DNA of 64,000 nucleotides from Kordiimonadales bacterium IMCC3096 (GCA_016865035.1 CP018227.1:2447501-2511500), one strand, 5' to 3'; numbered from the stretch's first letter, positions 43,184-52,014 are shown. Notes: generated from the letters alone by a model not told the origin. Numbers and translations: made by a program.

Positions 43184-43212
43184 CAGGCCGGTGGTCACAT
43201 GCCACCGGCCTG
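43184..43212. terminator. Perfect 11-bp hairpin between convergent genes
   Basis: CAGGCCGGTGG and CCACCGGCCTG are exact complements around a seven-base loop. It begins 30 bases after the protease stop and lies between two convergent genes, so it may end transcription in both directions. No long T tract follows on either strand. Confidence 0.65.
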
Positions 43213-43382
43213 CTTCGTGACCGGAACGGGCGGGGATCGCATCCGCGCCACAATTACCCGGGAACTGCTGCGTGAGACGGACGGAAAGGTGCCGTTGTGA
43301 GGCGAACCCTGAGCGCCGGCGCCCGACGGCTATCTTTTCCGGGACTTCGGGTCCGATCGACCCCGCCTGACCGGCAGCGGCC

Positions 43383-44693
43383 TCAGACGACCTTGTGCCA
43401 GGCGCCGTCGCGGCCCAGGTGTTCCGACCCCTCCGCACGGTAGAAGCTGTCGGCACCGGCCTTTTCCAGAACCTGCAGCATCGCCGGTACGGGTTTGCCC
43501 TCCGCCTTCAGCCGCGCGATCACCCTTGCCGGACCCAGTTCGTCGAGAAGTTCGAACGGACCCTTCTGCCAGGCGAATCCCCAACGCATGGCGCGGTCGA
43601 TATTGACCACATCGTCGGAAATCTGCGGCACCAGATCGGCGGCGTAGCAAAGTGTGCCCCCCATCAGGTCCCAGACGAAGCGGCCTTCCACGGAATCCTC
43701 GAACATCAGCGACCCGGCGCTCATCTGGCTGTCGGCCAGGGTGACAGGTACTTCCGGGCGCCAGGCACCGCTGTCCAGATCGAAGACCTCCCTGGCACGA
43801 TTGCCGTCGGCATCCTTCACCATGCGATAGAAGCCACCGCCGGTCTTGCGACCGAGCTGCTTGCGCTCCCACATCTGCAGTTCCATCGGCGGGAAAGCGG
43901 TGAAGGCATGTCCGGTGTCGCCCGCAGGCAGGTTGGCGGCCAGATTCACGCCCACCAGATACATCACGTCCAGGCCGATGAGATCGATCAGGCCGTAGAG
44001 GCCGGTCGGCGGCAGGCCGACGGGCTTTGACATGAGAGCGTCGATGGTTTCCTGGCTGAGCCCGTCCGCACGTGCCTTCCCCGCGACATGCAGGCCGGAC
44101 AGCATCAGGAAACAGCCGATACGGTTGCCGATGAAATTGACCGTGTCCTTGGCGTGAACCACGCCCTTGCCCATCCGGTCACCCAGGAAGTTCGCAAAGG
44201 CGTCGATGACATCAGGTGTGGTGTCGGTGCCCGGCACCAGCTCCATCAGCCGCATGACCTTCACGGGATTGAAGAAATGGGTGACGCCGATGTCGCGCCG
44301 CAGACTGAGCGGCAGCCCCTCGCAGATCTCGCGCAGCGGAATGCCGGAGGTATTGGTGGAGACGACGGAGCCGGGCCGACGCAGCGGCTCCAGCCGTTCG
44401 AACAGGGCACGCTTGGTGTCCACATCCTCGACGATGGCCTCGCAGATCCAGTCGTAGTCCGCGATCTTCTCCAGGTCGTCGGCCAGCGTGCCGAGGGTGA
44501 TCAGGCTGGCCTTGTCGGCATCGTCCAGCGCGGGCGGGCGCCCGTTGACGATGCGGTCCAGCGAAGCCTCCGCCGTCGGCATGTCGATGTCGAGCAGCAG
44601 CACCTTGCAGCCCATCTGGGCACAGATTCCGGCGATCCCGGCACCCATCGTGCCGCCGCCCAGTACCGCCACGGAATTGATCTCGCGAGTCAT
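43383..44693 (-). CDS. 3-hydroxyacyl-CoA dehydrogenase, single enzyme without crotonase domain
   Basis: A 436-residue NAD-dependent 3-hydroxyacyl-CoA dehydrogenase. The Rossmann loop is VAVLGGGTMGAGIAG, STNTSGIPL and the catalytic THFFNPVKVMRLMELVPG are present, and two helical HAD domains follow (GRKTGGGFY; MRWGFAWQKGPFELLD). ATG 44693 follows AGGGGG; TTG 44711 is an alternative. It ends at GRDGAWHKVV, close to where alphaproteobacterial fusion proteins of ~770 residues continue into an enoyl-CoA hydratase domain. No crotonase coding sequence follows on this strand. It works in beta-oxidation. Confidence 0.9.
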   Translation of the reverse strand: MTREINSVAVLGGGTMGAGIAGICAQMGCKVLLLDIDMPTAEASLDRIVNGRPPALDDADKASLITLGTLADDLEKIADYDWICEAIVEDVDTKRALFERLEPLRRPGSVVSTNTSGIPLREICEGLPLSLRRDIGVTHFFNPVKVMRLMELVPGTDTTPDVIDAFANFLGDRMGKGVVHAKDTVNFIGNRIGCFLMLSGLHVAGKARADGLSQETIDALMSKPVGLPPTGLYGLIDLIGLDVMYLVGVNLAANLPAGDTGHAFTAFPPMELQMWERKQLGRKTGGGFYRMVKDADGNRAREVFDLDSGAWRPEVPVTLADSQMSAGSLMFEDSVEGRFVWDLMGGTLCYAADLVPQISDDVVNIDRAMRWGFAWQKGPFELLDELGPARVIARLKAEGKPVPAMLQVLEKAGADSFYRAEGSEHLGRDGAWHKVV

Positions 44694-44735
44694 GACTGCC
44701 CCCTGCTCCAATAGCTGCCTGCCGTTGCGCCCGGC

Positions 44736-44990
44736 TCAGGCCGAGCCGGGCGTGGCCTCACCCAGTGCTTCCAGATAAAGCGACAGCACGGCTTCCTGCT
44801 CCTGCCGGTCGTCGCGGTCCATCTTCCGCAGCTTGATGACCTGACGCATGATCTTTGGCTCGAAACCGTTCGACTTGGCCTCCGCATAGACCTCCCGGAT
44901 ATCGGCGGCCATGGCGGCCTTCTCCTCTTCCAGGCGCTCCACGCGTTCGATCAGTTGCCGCAAGTGATCTGCCGCGACCGCTTCGGTCAT
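44736..44990 (-). CDS. gapR: GapR-family nucleoid protein (DUF2312)
   Basis: An 84-residue coiled-coil DNA-binding protein: LRQLIERVERLEEEKAAMAADIREVYAEAKSNGFEPKIMR-type core followed by IKLRKMDRDDRQEQEAVLSLYLEAL. GapR in Caulobacter binds overtwisted AT-rich DNA ahead of replication and transcription. ATG 44990 has GGGAG eight bases upstream; ATG 45011 would add seven residues. It sits 42 bases upstream of the 3-hydroxyacyl-CoA dehydrogenase gene on the same strand. Confidence 0.92.
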   Translation of the reverse strand: MTEAVAADHLRQLIERVERLEEEKAAMAADIREVYAEAKSNGFEPKIMRQVIKLRKMDRDDRQEQEAVLSLYLEALGEATPGSA

Positions 44991-45086
44991 GTCCGTCTCT
45001 CCCTGAACCATGCATTGATGCGGCGCGGACCATAGACCGCGTGCCGGGGGCGCTCAACACGCTTTGCGACACCGGGCGGAATTCTG

Positions 45087-45815
45087 TCAGTGCAGGATAC
45101 CGTAGAGCGCGATCATGCTCAGGAAGATCAGCGCCACGCGCCGGTAGATCTGTTCCGACGATTCCCGGAACAGGCGGCTGCCGACCCAGGCGCCGACCAT
45201 GTAGGCGGGGCAGAGCGCCAGGGCGCGGATCACGACCTCCAGGGCGAAGAGGTCCTGCAGATAGAGGAAGATCGGTGTGATGATCTCCGCAATCGCGAAG
45301 TAGAGAATGATGTTGGCGCGATTGGTCCGGGCGCTGTCCTGACCGGACAGGATATAGAGCAGTACCGGCGGGCCACCGACGCTGGTGGCGGTCAGCAGCG
45401 CACCGGAAACGCCCCCGACACCCAGGGTCGGCAACAGCCGCTTCGGCCCCTGATATCGCCAGCCCACGGCGAGCACGATCACGAAGACCATGACAATTCC
45501 GGCAATGAAACGGGCGATGAGTTCCGGCTCCGTGGTGGCGAGCAGCCAGGCACCGAGGGGCATGCCGATGATGGCGGCAAGGATCAGCGGCCCGAGAAAC
45601 GGCCACTGCGCGTCGGGCAGGGCTTTCGGCACCAGCTGCACGCTGACCACGATCTCCATGACCGCGATCATCAGAACGGCCTCCGCCGGACCATAGAGGA
45701 TGGCCAGGATGGGGGAGAGCATCATGCCGGAGCCGAAACCGGCAAAGCCGCGCATCAGTCCGGCCGCGAGCGAGAGGCCCAGCGCGATGGCGAGAGAGAA
45801 ATCCGGTTCGATCAC
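45087..45815 (-). CDS. TauE/SafE-family permease
   Basis: A 242-residue membrane protein with about seven to eight hydrophobic segments. The N-terminal LAAGLMRGFAGFGSGMMLSPI and the internal repeat VGGVSGALLTATSVGGPPVLLY are the hallmarks of the TauE/SafE family, which exports sulfite, sulfoacetate and other small anions. The start is GTG 45815. No sulfonate genes are near, so the substrate is unknown. Confidence 0.88.
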   Translation of the reverse strand: MIEPDFSLAIALGLSLAAGLMRGFAGFGSGMMLSPILAILYGPAEAVLMIAVMEIVVSVQLVPKALPDAQWPFLGPLILAAIIGMPLGAWLLATTEPELIARFIAGIVMVFVIVLAVGWRYQGPKRLLPTLGVGGVSGALLTATSVGGPPVLLYILSGQDSARTNRANIILYFAIAEIITPIFLYLQDLFALEVVIRALALCPAYMVGAWVGSRLFRESSEQIYRRVALIFLSMIALYGILH

Positions 45816-45970
45816 GTAAGGGGCTCCGCGCGGCGTGGGTCAGGTGTGCCCATCCGTAGACGGAACCGCGTCCGGTCGCTACCTCATCCGGCCATCGCTG
45901 TGACGGTTGCAGGTATGCACTGTCCGCTCGGGCAGCCGCGCAGGATATGGCCTTTCCCGGTCGCGGAGAG

Positions 45971-47353
45971 TCAGCCAGCGGACATCATGGTGTCGAGGCT
46001 GCTGTCGGCAACCGTGCTGCGGATCCTGCTGGCCGGGATGCGCAGGGTACAGCGGGTTCCCTTGCCGAAGGTGCTCTCGACGTTCAGATGCCCGCCATGC
46101 AGCGCGGCAAACCGGTGGGAGATCGGCAGGCCCAGTCCGGCACCATCTCCGCGACTGACCCAGGAATTGCCACTGGAACCGAAGGGCTCCTGCGCGCGGG
46201 AGAGCTCCTCCGGTGTCATGCCTCGTCCATTGTCCGCGATCACGAACAGCACACCGTACTGCGGGCGAAGGGACACGTTCAGGGTAACCTGTCCCCCTTG
46301 CTGCGTGTGCCGGATGGCGTTCGAGACCAGGTTGATGAGAATCTGGACGATCAGTCTCTCGTCGACATGCAGCACCAGGCTTTCGAACGCCGAATCGGCC
46401 TCGAAGTCGACACCACTGCGTGCCGCGCGCTCCGTGAACAGCAAGCGGCAACGGGCCAGCAATGCACCAAGCCGGACGTCGCTCTCGCGAATGTCCTCTG
46501 ACCCCGCGTCGATGCGCGAGATGTCGAGCACGTCGTTGATGATGTCCATCAGATGGTTGCCGCTGTCGCTGATGGCGCCGACATATTCCCGGTACTTGCG
46601 ATGGCCGACCGGGCCGAAGGTCTCCGCCTGCATCATGTCCGAGAAGCCGATGATGGCGTTGAGCGGGGTCCGCAATTCGTGGCGCATGTTGGCGATGAAG
46701 CGGGATTTCGCCTCGCTGGCATTGCGGGCTTCCAGCGCGAGCTGGCTGTTCTCCACCTGTCTGGCGACAAGCGCCTTGAAGTCGCGATGAGCGATCACGA
46801 TCATCATCAGCACGAAGATGACATAGGTGCAGCCAAGCAGCCAGAGCGGCACAGTGATTGACGGGTACTGAATGGTCAGGCTGACCAGGCCGGAGATCAC
46901 CGTGACGAAGAAGAAGATGAAGGCCGCGAGCGGTGCGGGGCTCAACAATGCAGCAGCCACCATCGACGTGCCGAAGGCGGTGAGCACCACGATCAGGGCC
47001 TCGGGTGGTGTCACGACGGGAACACAGAGCACGACAATGGCTGCCCAGTAGAGGCCCGCGGCGGCGGCCATGACGTTGGCCTTCCGGAAACTGCGCTCAG
47101 AGACCGATGTCGGCCTCGGCTTGCGGCGGTTCTTCCACCAGCCAAAGATCTGGGCCATCGCGAAGAACTGGCCGATGAGGCACCAGGGCCCAAGGATCAG
47201 GGCCAGATTGTCCTGCCAGAGACCAACGGAGAGCGCGATCGGATTGATGCTGGAGGCAATGCCGCCGAAGATCTGGTTGCGGTTCAGGCGCAGGACGCTC
47301 ACGACATTGAACTCCCGGGCCATTTCCGGAGTCATTTCCGGACCGCCATTCAT
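45971..47353 (-). CDS. Membrane sensor histidine kinase, DivJ/PleC-like
   Basis: About 460 residues. Five to six hydrophobic segments occupy roughly residues 30-190, then a HisKA domain (NMRHELRTPLNAIIGFSDMM, followed by ETFGPVGHRKYREYVGAI) and an HATPase domain with NLVSNAIRH, DNGRGM and GDGAGLGLPIS. No PAS domain is obvious. The region after the H box is much like that of the kinase at 9.3-11.1 kb, so both belong to the DivJ/PleC group. ATG 47353 is chosen; ATG 47335, ATG 47323 and GTG 47467 are possible. No response regulator is adjacent. Confidence 0.88.
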   Translation of the reverse strand: MNGGPEMTPEMAREFNVVSVLRLNRNQIFGGIASSINPIALSVGLWQDNLALILGPWCLIGQFFAMAQIFGWWKNRRKPRPTSVSERSFRKANVMAAAAGLYWAAIVVLCVPVVTPPEALIVVLTAFGTSMVAAALLSPAPLAAFIFFFVTVISGLVSLTIQYPSITVPLWLLGCTYVIFVLMMIVIAHRDFKALVARQVENSQLALEARNASEAKSRFIANMRHELRTPLNAIIGFSDMMQAETFGPVGHRKYREYVGAISDSGNHLMDIINDVLDISRIDAGSEDIRESDVRLGALLARCRLLFTERAARSGVDFEADSAFESLVLHVDERLIVQILINLVSNAIRHTQQGGQVTLNVSLRPQYGVLFVIADNGRGMTPEELSRAQEPFGSSGNSWVSRGDGAGLGLPISHRFAALHGGHLNVESTFGKGTRCTLRIPASRIRSTVADSSLDTMMSAG

Positions 47354-47506
47354 CAGACCGTGCAGCAGCTTGCGCAAATCCAGGCTCTTTCCCCTTGCGT
47401 ATGTACCGGGCTGGTCGGAGCGGCCACTACACCGCCCCTGCCGCATCCGGCATTCTGACCGGGGCACATCGAATCTCGAACGGCTGTCAGAAAAGCACCG
47501 CAGCGG

Positions 47507-47521
47507 TTAACAATCTGCTAA
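47507..47521. promoter_or_regulatory. CtrA-like box between kinase and hemH
   Basis: TTAA-N7-CTAA matches seven of the eight defined bases of the CtrA consensus TTAA-N7-TTAA. A GANTC site (GAATC, 47471-47475), the CcrM methylation target of alphaproteobacteria, is 31 bases away. Both lie in the 216-base divergent spacer. Confidence 0.35.
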
Positions 47522-47569
47522 ATCCGGGCCTGCGGCATCTGCGCCCGCGCGATCATCAGGGGACGAACA

Positions 47570-48598
47570 GTGAGCGATAACAACAACCTGCCCACCGGCC
47601 ATCCGGCTGTCAGCACCGGTCGCGTCGGCGTGCTTCTGGTCAATCTGGGCACACCGGATGGCACCGATGTACCGTCGATCCGGCGCTATCTGCGGGAGTT
47701 CCTGAGTGACCGGCGGGTGATCGAGGTCCCGAAGGTCATCTGGTGGTTCATCCTGAACCTCTTCATCGTCACCTTCCGGTCACCGAAGACCGCGAAGGCC
47801 TATGCCAAGATCTGGCGGACGGAGAGCAATGAATCGCCTCTGCGCTATTACACGCGGCAACAGTCGGAGGCACTGGCGGCGCGGTTCGCGGATGACAGTG
47901 CCGTCATCGTCGACTGGGCCATGCGCTATGGGCAGCCGTCGATACCCGATCGGCTGACAGCGCTGAAGGATGCCGGGGCCGAGCGCATCCTGGTATTTCC
48001 CCTCTACCCCCAGTACAGCGCCACGACGACGGCGACCGTCGTGGACAAGGTGGCGGACACGCTGCGCGGGATGCGCTGGCAGCCGACCATCCGCTTCGTG
48101 CCCCCCTATCACGATGATCCTGCCTATATCGACGCGCTGGCCGCGTCCGTGGACGCGGCGGGTCTCGGGAAGGACGGCGACACCGTGCTGCTCGCGTCCT
48201 TCCACGGTCTGCCGCAGGCCTATTTCGAGAAGGGCGATCCCTATCACTGTCATTGCCACAAGACAGCGCGGCTGCTGCGGGAGCGGCTGGGCATGAGCCC
48301 GGAACACCTGCGCCTGAGCTTCCAGAGCCGCTTCGGTCCGAAGGCCTGGCTGGAGCCCTATACGGACGTGACGCTGCAGGAACTGGCGGCAGCCGGACAC
48401 ACGGACGTTGCAGTGCTCACACCCGGTTTCGCGGCGGACTGCGTCGAAACGCTGGAGGAGATCGCGATCGAGGGTCGTGCGACCTTCGAGGCGGCGGGCG
48501 GCAAGCAATTCCGGATGCTGCCCTGCCTGAATGACAGCGCTGATCATGTCGACATGCTGGAAGCCATCACGCGCCGGGAGCTTTCCGGCTGGCTCTGA
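47570..48598 (+). CDS. hemH: Ferrochelatase
   Basis: A 342-residue ferrochelatase that inserts Fe(II) into protoporphyrin IX, the last step of haem synthesis. VGVLLVNLGTPDGTD opens the fold, PLYPQYSATTTATV is the porphyrin-binding block, and LLASFHGLPQAYFEKGDPY holds the catalytic His with the conserved C-terminal VLTPGFAADCVETLEEI. The GTG start at 47570 follows AGGGGAC. Confidence 0.95.
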   Translation: MSDNNNLPTGHPAVSTGRVGVLLVNLGTPDGTDVPSIRRYLREFLSDRRVIEVPKVIWWFILNLFIVTFRSPKTAKAYAKIWRTESNESPLRYYTRQQSEALAARFADDSAVIVDWAMRYGQPSIPDRLTALKDAGAERILVFPLYPQYSATTTATVVDKVADTLRGMRWQPTIRFVPPYHDDPAYIDALAASVDAAGLGKDGDTVLLASFHGLPQAYFEKGDPYHCHCHKTARLLRERLGMSPEHLRLSFQSRFGPKAWLEPYTDVTLQELAAAGHTDVAVLTPGFAADCVETLEEIAIEGRATFEAAGGKQFRMLPCLNDSADHVDMLEAITRRELSGWL

Positions 48599-48704
48599 CC
48601 CTGGGCCGTCGGGATGACGGGATGGCCGAAATGCGTGGATGGTGGTGTGCCGTCTCCCTGCTTGGCGCTAGAGTTGCCCCGTCCGGGCAACAGGGGAGGG
48701 CAGG

Positions 48705-49199
48705 ATGAGCGAAACATCGTCAGCGTTCAGCGCCGAGGATTTCGACTACGATTTCTGGAAAGACGCGGAGAAGCGCGCGGGCTGGGATGATCTGGAACCG
48801 GGGGAGGTGGTGGAATCGAGACCCGTCACCATCACGGCGGACATCATCCAGCGCTATGCCCGCTCCATCGGGGACATGAACCCCCTCTACTTCGACGAGG
48901 AATATGCGAAGACGACGCGGTTCGGCGGCCTGATCTCGCCGCCCAGCATCCACGCGCTGTTCCTCTTCGCCTGTACCACGCATGACCATTTCATGCGCAC
49001 GCCGGGCACGGTCAACATGGGCCAGAACTGGTGGATCCAGCACCCGGTCAGGCCCGGCGACACGATCACCCTGACGGCGCGCTGCCTCGACAAGGTGATC
49101 CGCAAGGGCAACACCTTTGCCATCCACGACAATGTCTTCCGCAACCAGCACGACACGGTCGTCTGCTCCGGTCGCGGCTGGACCATGCGTCCGTATTGA
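48705..49199 (+). CDS. MaoC/FAS1-type hot-dog dehydratase, subunit 1
   Basis: A 164-residue hot-dog protein of the MaoC_dehydrat_N (FAS1-like) type. SIGDMNPLYFDEEYAKTTRFGG corresponds to hydratase motif 2, but the catalytic His of active subunits is Tyr/Phe here, so on its own it is probably inactive. GGGGAGGG precedes the ATG. It lies 15 bases before the second MaoC gene, suggesting a heteromeric hydratase in which only the partner provides the His. Confidence 0.85.
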   Translation: MSETSSAFSAEDFDYDFWKDAEKRAGWDDLEPGEVVESRPVTITADIIQRYARSIGDMNPLYFDEEYAKTTRFGGLISPPSIHALFLFACTTHDHFMRTPGTVNMGQNWWIQHPVRPGDTITLTARCLDKVIRKGNTFAIHDNVFRNQHDTVVCSGRGWTMRPY

Positions 49200-49214
49200 G
49201 GGGGGGAGAGCATC

Positions 49215-49661
49215 ATGACAGCAGAATTCTCGTATGCGGACATTGCGGTCGGGCACAGTTTCGACGGCGTGAAGGTCGACGTGACGCGGGAGATGATCAA
49301 GGAGTTCGCCATGGCCTCCTTCGACAACAACCCGCTGCACTGGGACGATGACTTCATCGCGGAGACGACCTTCGCCAACGGCAAGAAGTTCGACACCGTG
49401 ATCGGCCACGGCCTGATGACCTATTCCTTCATGGTCCGGACGATGACCGACTGGCTCTGGCCCGACAATGGCAACCACCGTCGGCTGGAGACCCGGTTCC
49501 GCAGCCCGGTCTATCCCGGCGACACGATACAGGTGCGGGTGGAGGTGCAGGACAAGCGCGAGACCCGCAAGGGCAAGTGGCTGGTCTGCGGCCTGACCGT
49601 CACCAACCAGCGCGGCGAGACCGTCTCCACCGGCGATGCCCTGGCCGAGATCCTGAACTGA
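49215..49661 (+). CDS. MaoC-family enoyl-CoA hydratase, subunit 2
   Basis: A 148-residue hot-dog protein. SFDNNPLHWDDDFIAETTF contains the expected Asp...Asn-Pro-x-His of hydratase 2, and VIGHGLMTYSFMVRTM is the adjacent helix. GGGGGGAG precedes the ATG. With the previous gene it probably forms a two-subunit (R)-specific enoyl-CoA hydratase for an unusual acyl-CoA, as in steroid side-chain or 2-methyl-branched acid degradation; the substrate is not evident. Confidence 0.87.
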   Translation: MTAEFSYADIAVGHSFDGVKVDVTREMIKEFAMASFDNNPLHWDDDFIAETTFANGKKFDTVIGHGLMTYSFMVRTMTDWLWPDNGNHRRLETRFRSPVYPGDTIQVRVEVQDKRETRKGKWLVCGLTVTNQRGETVSTGDALAEILN

Positions 49662-49760
49662 GACAGCCCCCGCGCCGCCGCCGCGTGCGCGTGGGGTGTT
49701 CGGCAAGCGGCAGTCCCGCGAGCGTCGTGCCGTGGGGCGGGGCATCTGCGCCGCCACCCC

Positions 49761-49880
49761 ACGGACGCCGTGCCCGGACTTGATCCGGGCACCCATGGTG
49801 CCGCGCTGGCGTGGGAGACTGGGCTCGCGGATCAAGTCCGCGAGCGACGTGGTGAGGCGGGCGTCGGAGAGTCCGTGCGA
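49761..49880. repeat. Intergenic double-hairpin repeat, copy 1
   Basis: This copy holds two 8-bp hairpins: TGCCCGGA-CTTGA-TCCGGGCA at 49771-49791 and CTCGCGGA-TCAAG-TCCGCGAG at 49824-49844. Their loops, CTTGA and TCAAG, are reverse complements, so the two halves can also pair with each other. Between them lies CCCATGGTGCCGC. Repeats of this form, conceptually translated GLDPGTHGAA or similar, are scattered in many alphaproteobacterial genomes; I know of no proven function. Exact unit edges cannot be fixed by eye. Confidence 0.7.
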
Positions 49881-49924
49881 CCACCCCACCGACGCCTTGG
49901 CGGGTCAGGCGTTTCACTCCCCAC

Positions 49925-50012
49925 CGACGCAGTACCCGGGCTTGACCCGGGTACCCATGGTGCCGCACCGGCGTGGAAGACCGGCCTCTCGGATCAGGTA
50001 CGCGAGAGTCGT
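49925..50012. repeat. Intergenic double-hairpin repeat, copy 2
   Basis: A divergent second copy 162 bases after the first. TACCCGGG-CTTGA-CCCGGGTA (49933-49953) is an exact 8-bp hairpin with the same loop as copy 1; CCCATGGTGCCGC is conserved; the second hairpin is reduced to CTCTCG/CGAGAG (49986-50008). The compensating changes keep the first stem intact, which indicates selection for pairing. Both copies lie between the MaoC pair and parE, in the 49662-50037 gap, where I see no gene. Confidence 0.7.
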
Positions 50013-50037
50013 GATCGGGCGAGTGTCCGCGTGCCCC

Positions 50038-52014
50038 TCAGATGTCCACGTCCTGCACGAAGCGGGCGTTCTGCTGGATGAACTCCATGCGTTTCTCCGG
50101 CTTGCGGCCCATCAGCCGTTCGACGAGGTTGATGGTGTCTGCGCGGGCTTCCGCCGGGATGTCGACGCGCAGCAGCTTGCGCTTCGCCGGGTTCATGGTG
50201 GTGTCGCGCAACTGCTGTGGTGGCATCTCGCCCAGACCCTTGAAGCGGCTGACCTCCACCTTGCCGCGGCCACTGAACTCATCGGCCATCAGCTGCTCGC
50301 GGTGGGCGTCGTCGATGGCATAGACTGTCTTGCCCCCCTGGCTGAGACGGTAGAGCGGCGGGCAGGCGAGGTAGAGCCGCCCGAGATCGACCAGCCCCGG
50401 CATTTCCTGGAAGAAGAAGGTCATCAGCAGCGCGGCGATATGCGCCCCGTCCACGTCCGCGTCCGTCATGATGATGACCTTGCCGTAGCGCAGGTCATCC
50501 TCGTTGAAGCGGCTGCCGGTGCCGCAGCCCAGCGCCAGACTGAGATCGGCGAGTTCCTGGTTCTGCGCCAGCTTGTCGGCGCCGGCACTCATCACGTTCA
50601 GGATCTTGCCCCGCAGCGGCAGCACGGCCTGGGTCTCGCGCTTGCGGGCGGACTTGGCGGAGCCGCCCGCCGAATCGCCCTCGACGATGAACAGTTCGGT
50701 GTCTTCCCGTTCGCGGGCGCTGCAGTCGGCCAGCTTGCCCGGCAGGCGCAGCTTCCGGGTCGCGGTCTTGCGTCCGACTTCCTTTTCCTTGCGTCGCCGC
50801 AGCCGCTCCTCCGCCCGGTCGATGGCGTTCTCCAGCAGCCGCTCGGCCACCTTTGGCGCGGCGGAAAGGAAATGGTCGAAGTGATCCTTCACCGTGGCCT
50901 CGACCAGCCGCGCCGCCTCGGGCGTCGCCAGCTTCTCCTTGGTCTGGCCCTGGAACTGGGGGTCGGGGATGAAGACCGAGAGCAGCGCCGTGGTCCCCGC
51001 CAGCGCATCGTCGGCGGTGACCTGGGCCGCGCGCTTGTTGCCGGTCAACTCGCCATAGGCCTTCAGCCCGCGCGAGATGGCGGACCGGAAGCCGTTCTCG
51101 TGACTGCCGCCCATGGGGGTCGGAATGGTGTTGCAGTAGGAACTGGTCCAGCCATCGCCGTACTCCAGCCATTGCAGGGCCCATTCGACGCGGCCCCGAT
51201 TGTCGGGCAGCTCGACACGTCCCGCAAAGGCCTCCGGCGCGACAAGGGTCTGTTCGCCGAGCGTGGCCACCAGAAAATCGGCCAGCCCGCCGGGGAAGTG
51301 CAGCACCGCCTCCGCCGGGGTGTCATCGGTGGCGAGCGCCGGATCGATGCGCCAGCGGATCTCGACGCCCGGAAACAGATAGGCCTTCGAGCGCGCCATG
51401 CGATAGAGCCGCGATGCCTTCAGCACCAGCTTGTCGCCGAAGATCTGCGGGTCCGGGTGGAAACGGATGCGGGTGCCGCGCCGGTTCTGCACCGGCCCGA
51501 GCGTTTCCAGCGGCCCCTGCGGGAACCCGCGGGAGAACGACTGGCGATAGAGCTGCCGGTCCCGCGCCACCTCCACCACCATGTCATCGGACAGGGCGTT
51601 GACGACGGAGACGCCGACACCGTGCAGGCCGCCGGCGGTCTGATAGGCGCCCTGTTCGAACTTTCCGCCGGAATGCAGCGTCGTCAGGATGACTTCCAGG
51701 GCGGACTTGTCGGGAAACTTCGGGTGTGGGTCGACGGGAATGCCGCGCCCGTTGTCGTCAACGGTCAGACAGCCCTCCGCGTCCAGCGAGACCTCGATCC
51801 GGGTGGCGTGACCGGCCACCGCCTCGTCCATCGAATTGTCCAGCACTTCGGCGGCCAGATGATGCAGCGCACGGTCATCGGTGCCGCCGATATACATGCC
51901 GGGGCGCTGGCGGACAGGCTCCAGCCCCTCCAGCACGCGGATGTCCTTGGCGGAATAGTCATTGCCGCTTGGCGCACTGGCCGCAGGGGCAAAGAGATCA
52001 GTCATGTCATTCAT
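50038..52014 (-). CDS. parE: DNA topoisomerase IV subunit B
   Basis: A 658-residue type IIA topoisomerase ATPase subunit. The GHKL domain has RVLEGLEPVRQRPGMYIGG, DNSMDEAVAG, VDDNGRGIP and TAGGLHGVGVSVVNALS; the TOPRIM domain has FIVEGDSAGGSA and IMTDADVDGAHI; the end (ERLMGRKPEKRMEFIQQNA) is typical of ParE, without the insert of gyrase B. ATG 52014 or ATG 52005 may be the start; no clear binding site helps. It decatenates chromosomes together with ParC. Confidence 0.95.
   Translation of the reverse strand: MNDMTDLFAPAASAPSGNDYSAKDIRVLEGLEPVRQRPGMYIGGTDDRALHHLAAEVLDNSMDEAVAGHATRIEVSLDAEGCLTVDDNGRGIPVDPHPKFPDKSALEVILTTLHSGGKFEQGAYQTAGGLHGVGVSVVNALSDDMVVEVARDRQLYRQSFSRGFPQGPLETLGPVQNRRGTRIRFHPDPQIFGDKLVLKASRLYRMARSKAYLFPGVEIRWRIDPALATDDTPAEAVLHFPGGLADFLVATLGEQTLVAPEAFAGRVELPDNRGRVEWALQWLEYGDGWTSSYCNTIPTPMGGSHENGFRSAISRGLKAYGELTGNKRAAQVTADDALAGTTALLSVFIPDPQFQGQTKEKLATPEAARLVEATVKDHFDHFLSAAPKVAERLLENAIDRAEERLRRRKEKEVGRKTATRKLRLPGKLADCSAREREDTELFIVEGDSAGGSAKSARKRETQAVLPLRGKILNVMSAGADKLAQNQELADLSLALGCGTGSRFNEDDLRYGKVIIMTDADVDGAHIAALLMTFFFQEMPGLVDLGRLYLACPPLYRLSQGGKTVYAIDDAHREQLMADEFSGRGKVEVSRFKGLGEMPPQQLRDTTMNPAKRKLLRVDIPAEARADTINLVERLMGRKPEKRMEFIQQNARFVQDVDI

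Noticed and set aside
43016-43456. Remnant of a crotonase domain after the 3-hydroxyacyl-CoA dehydrogenase
   Set aside because: Frames in this stretch show no crotonase motif (no GGG-oxyanion loop); it is partly antisense to the protease gene.
49741-50012. CRISPR array
   Set aside because: Only two divergent copies, each with internal palindromes, no uniform spacers and no cas genes.
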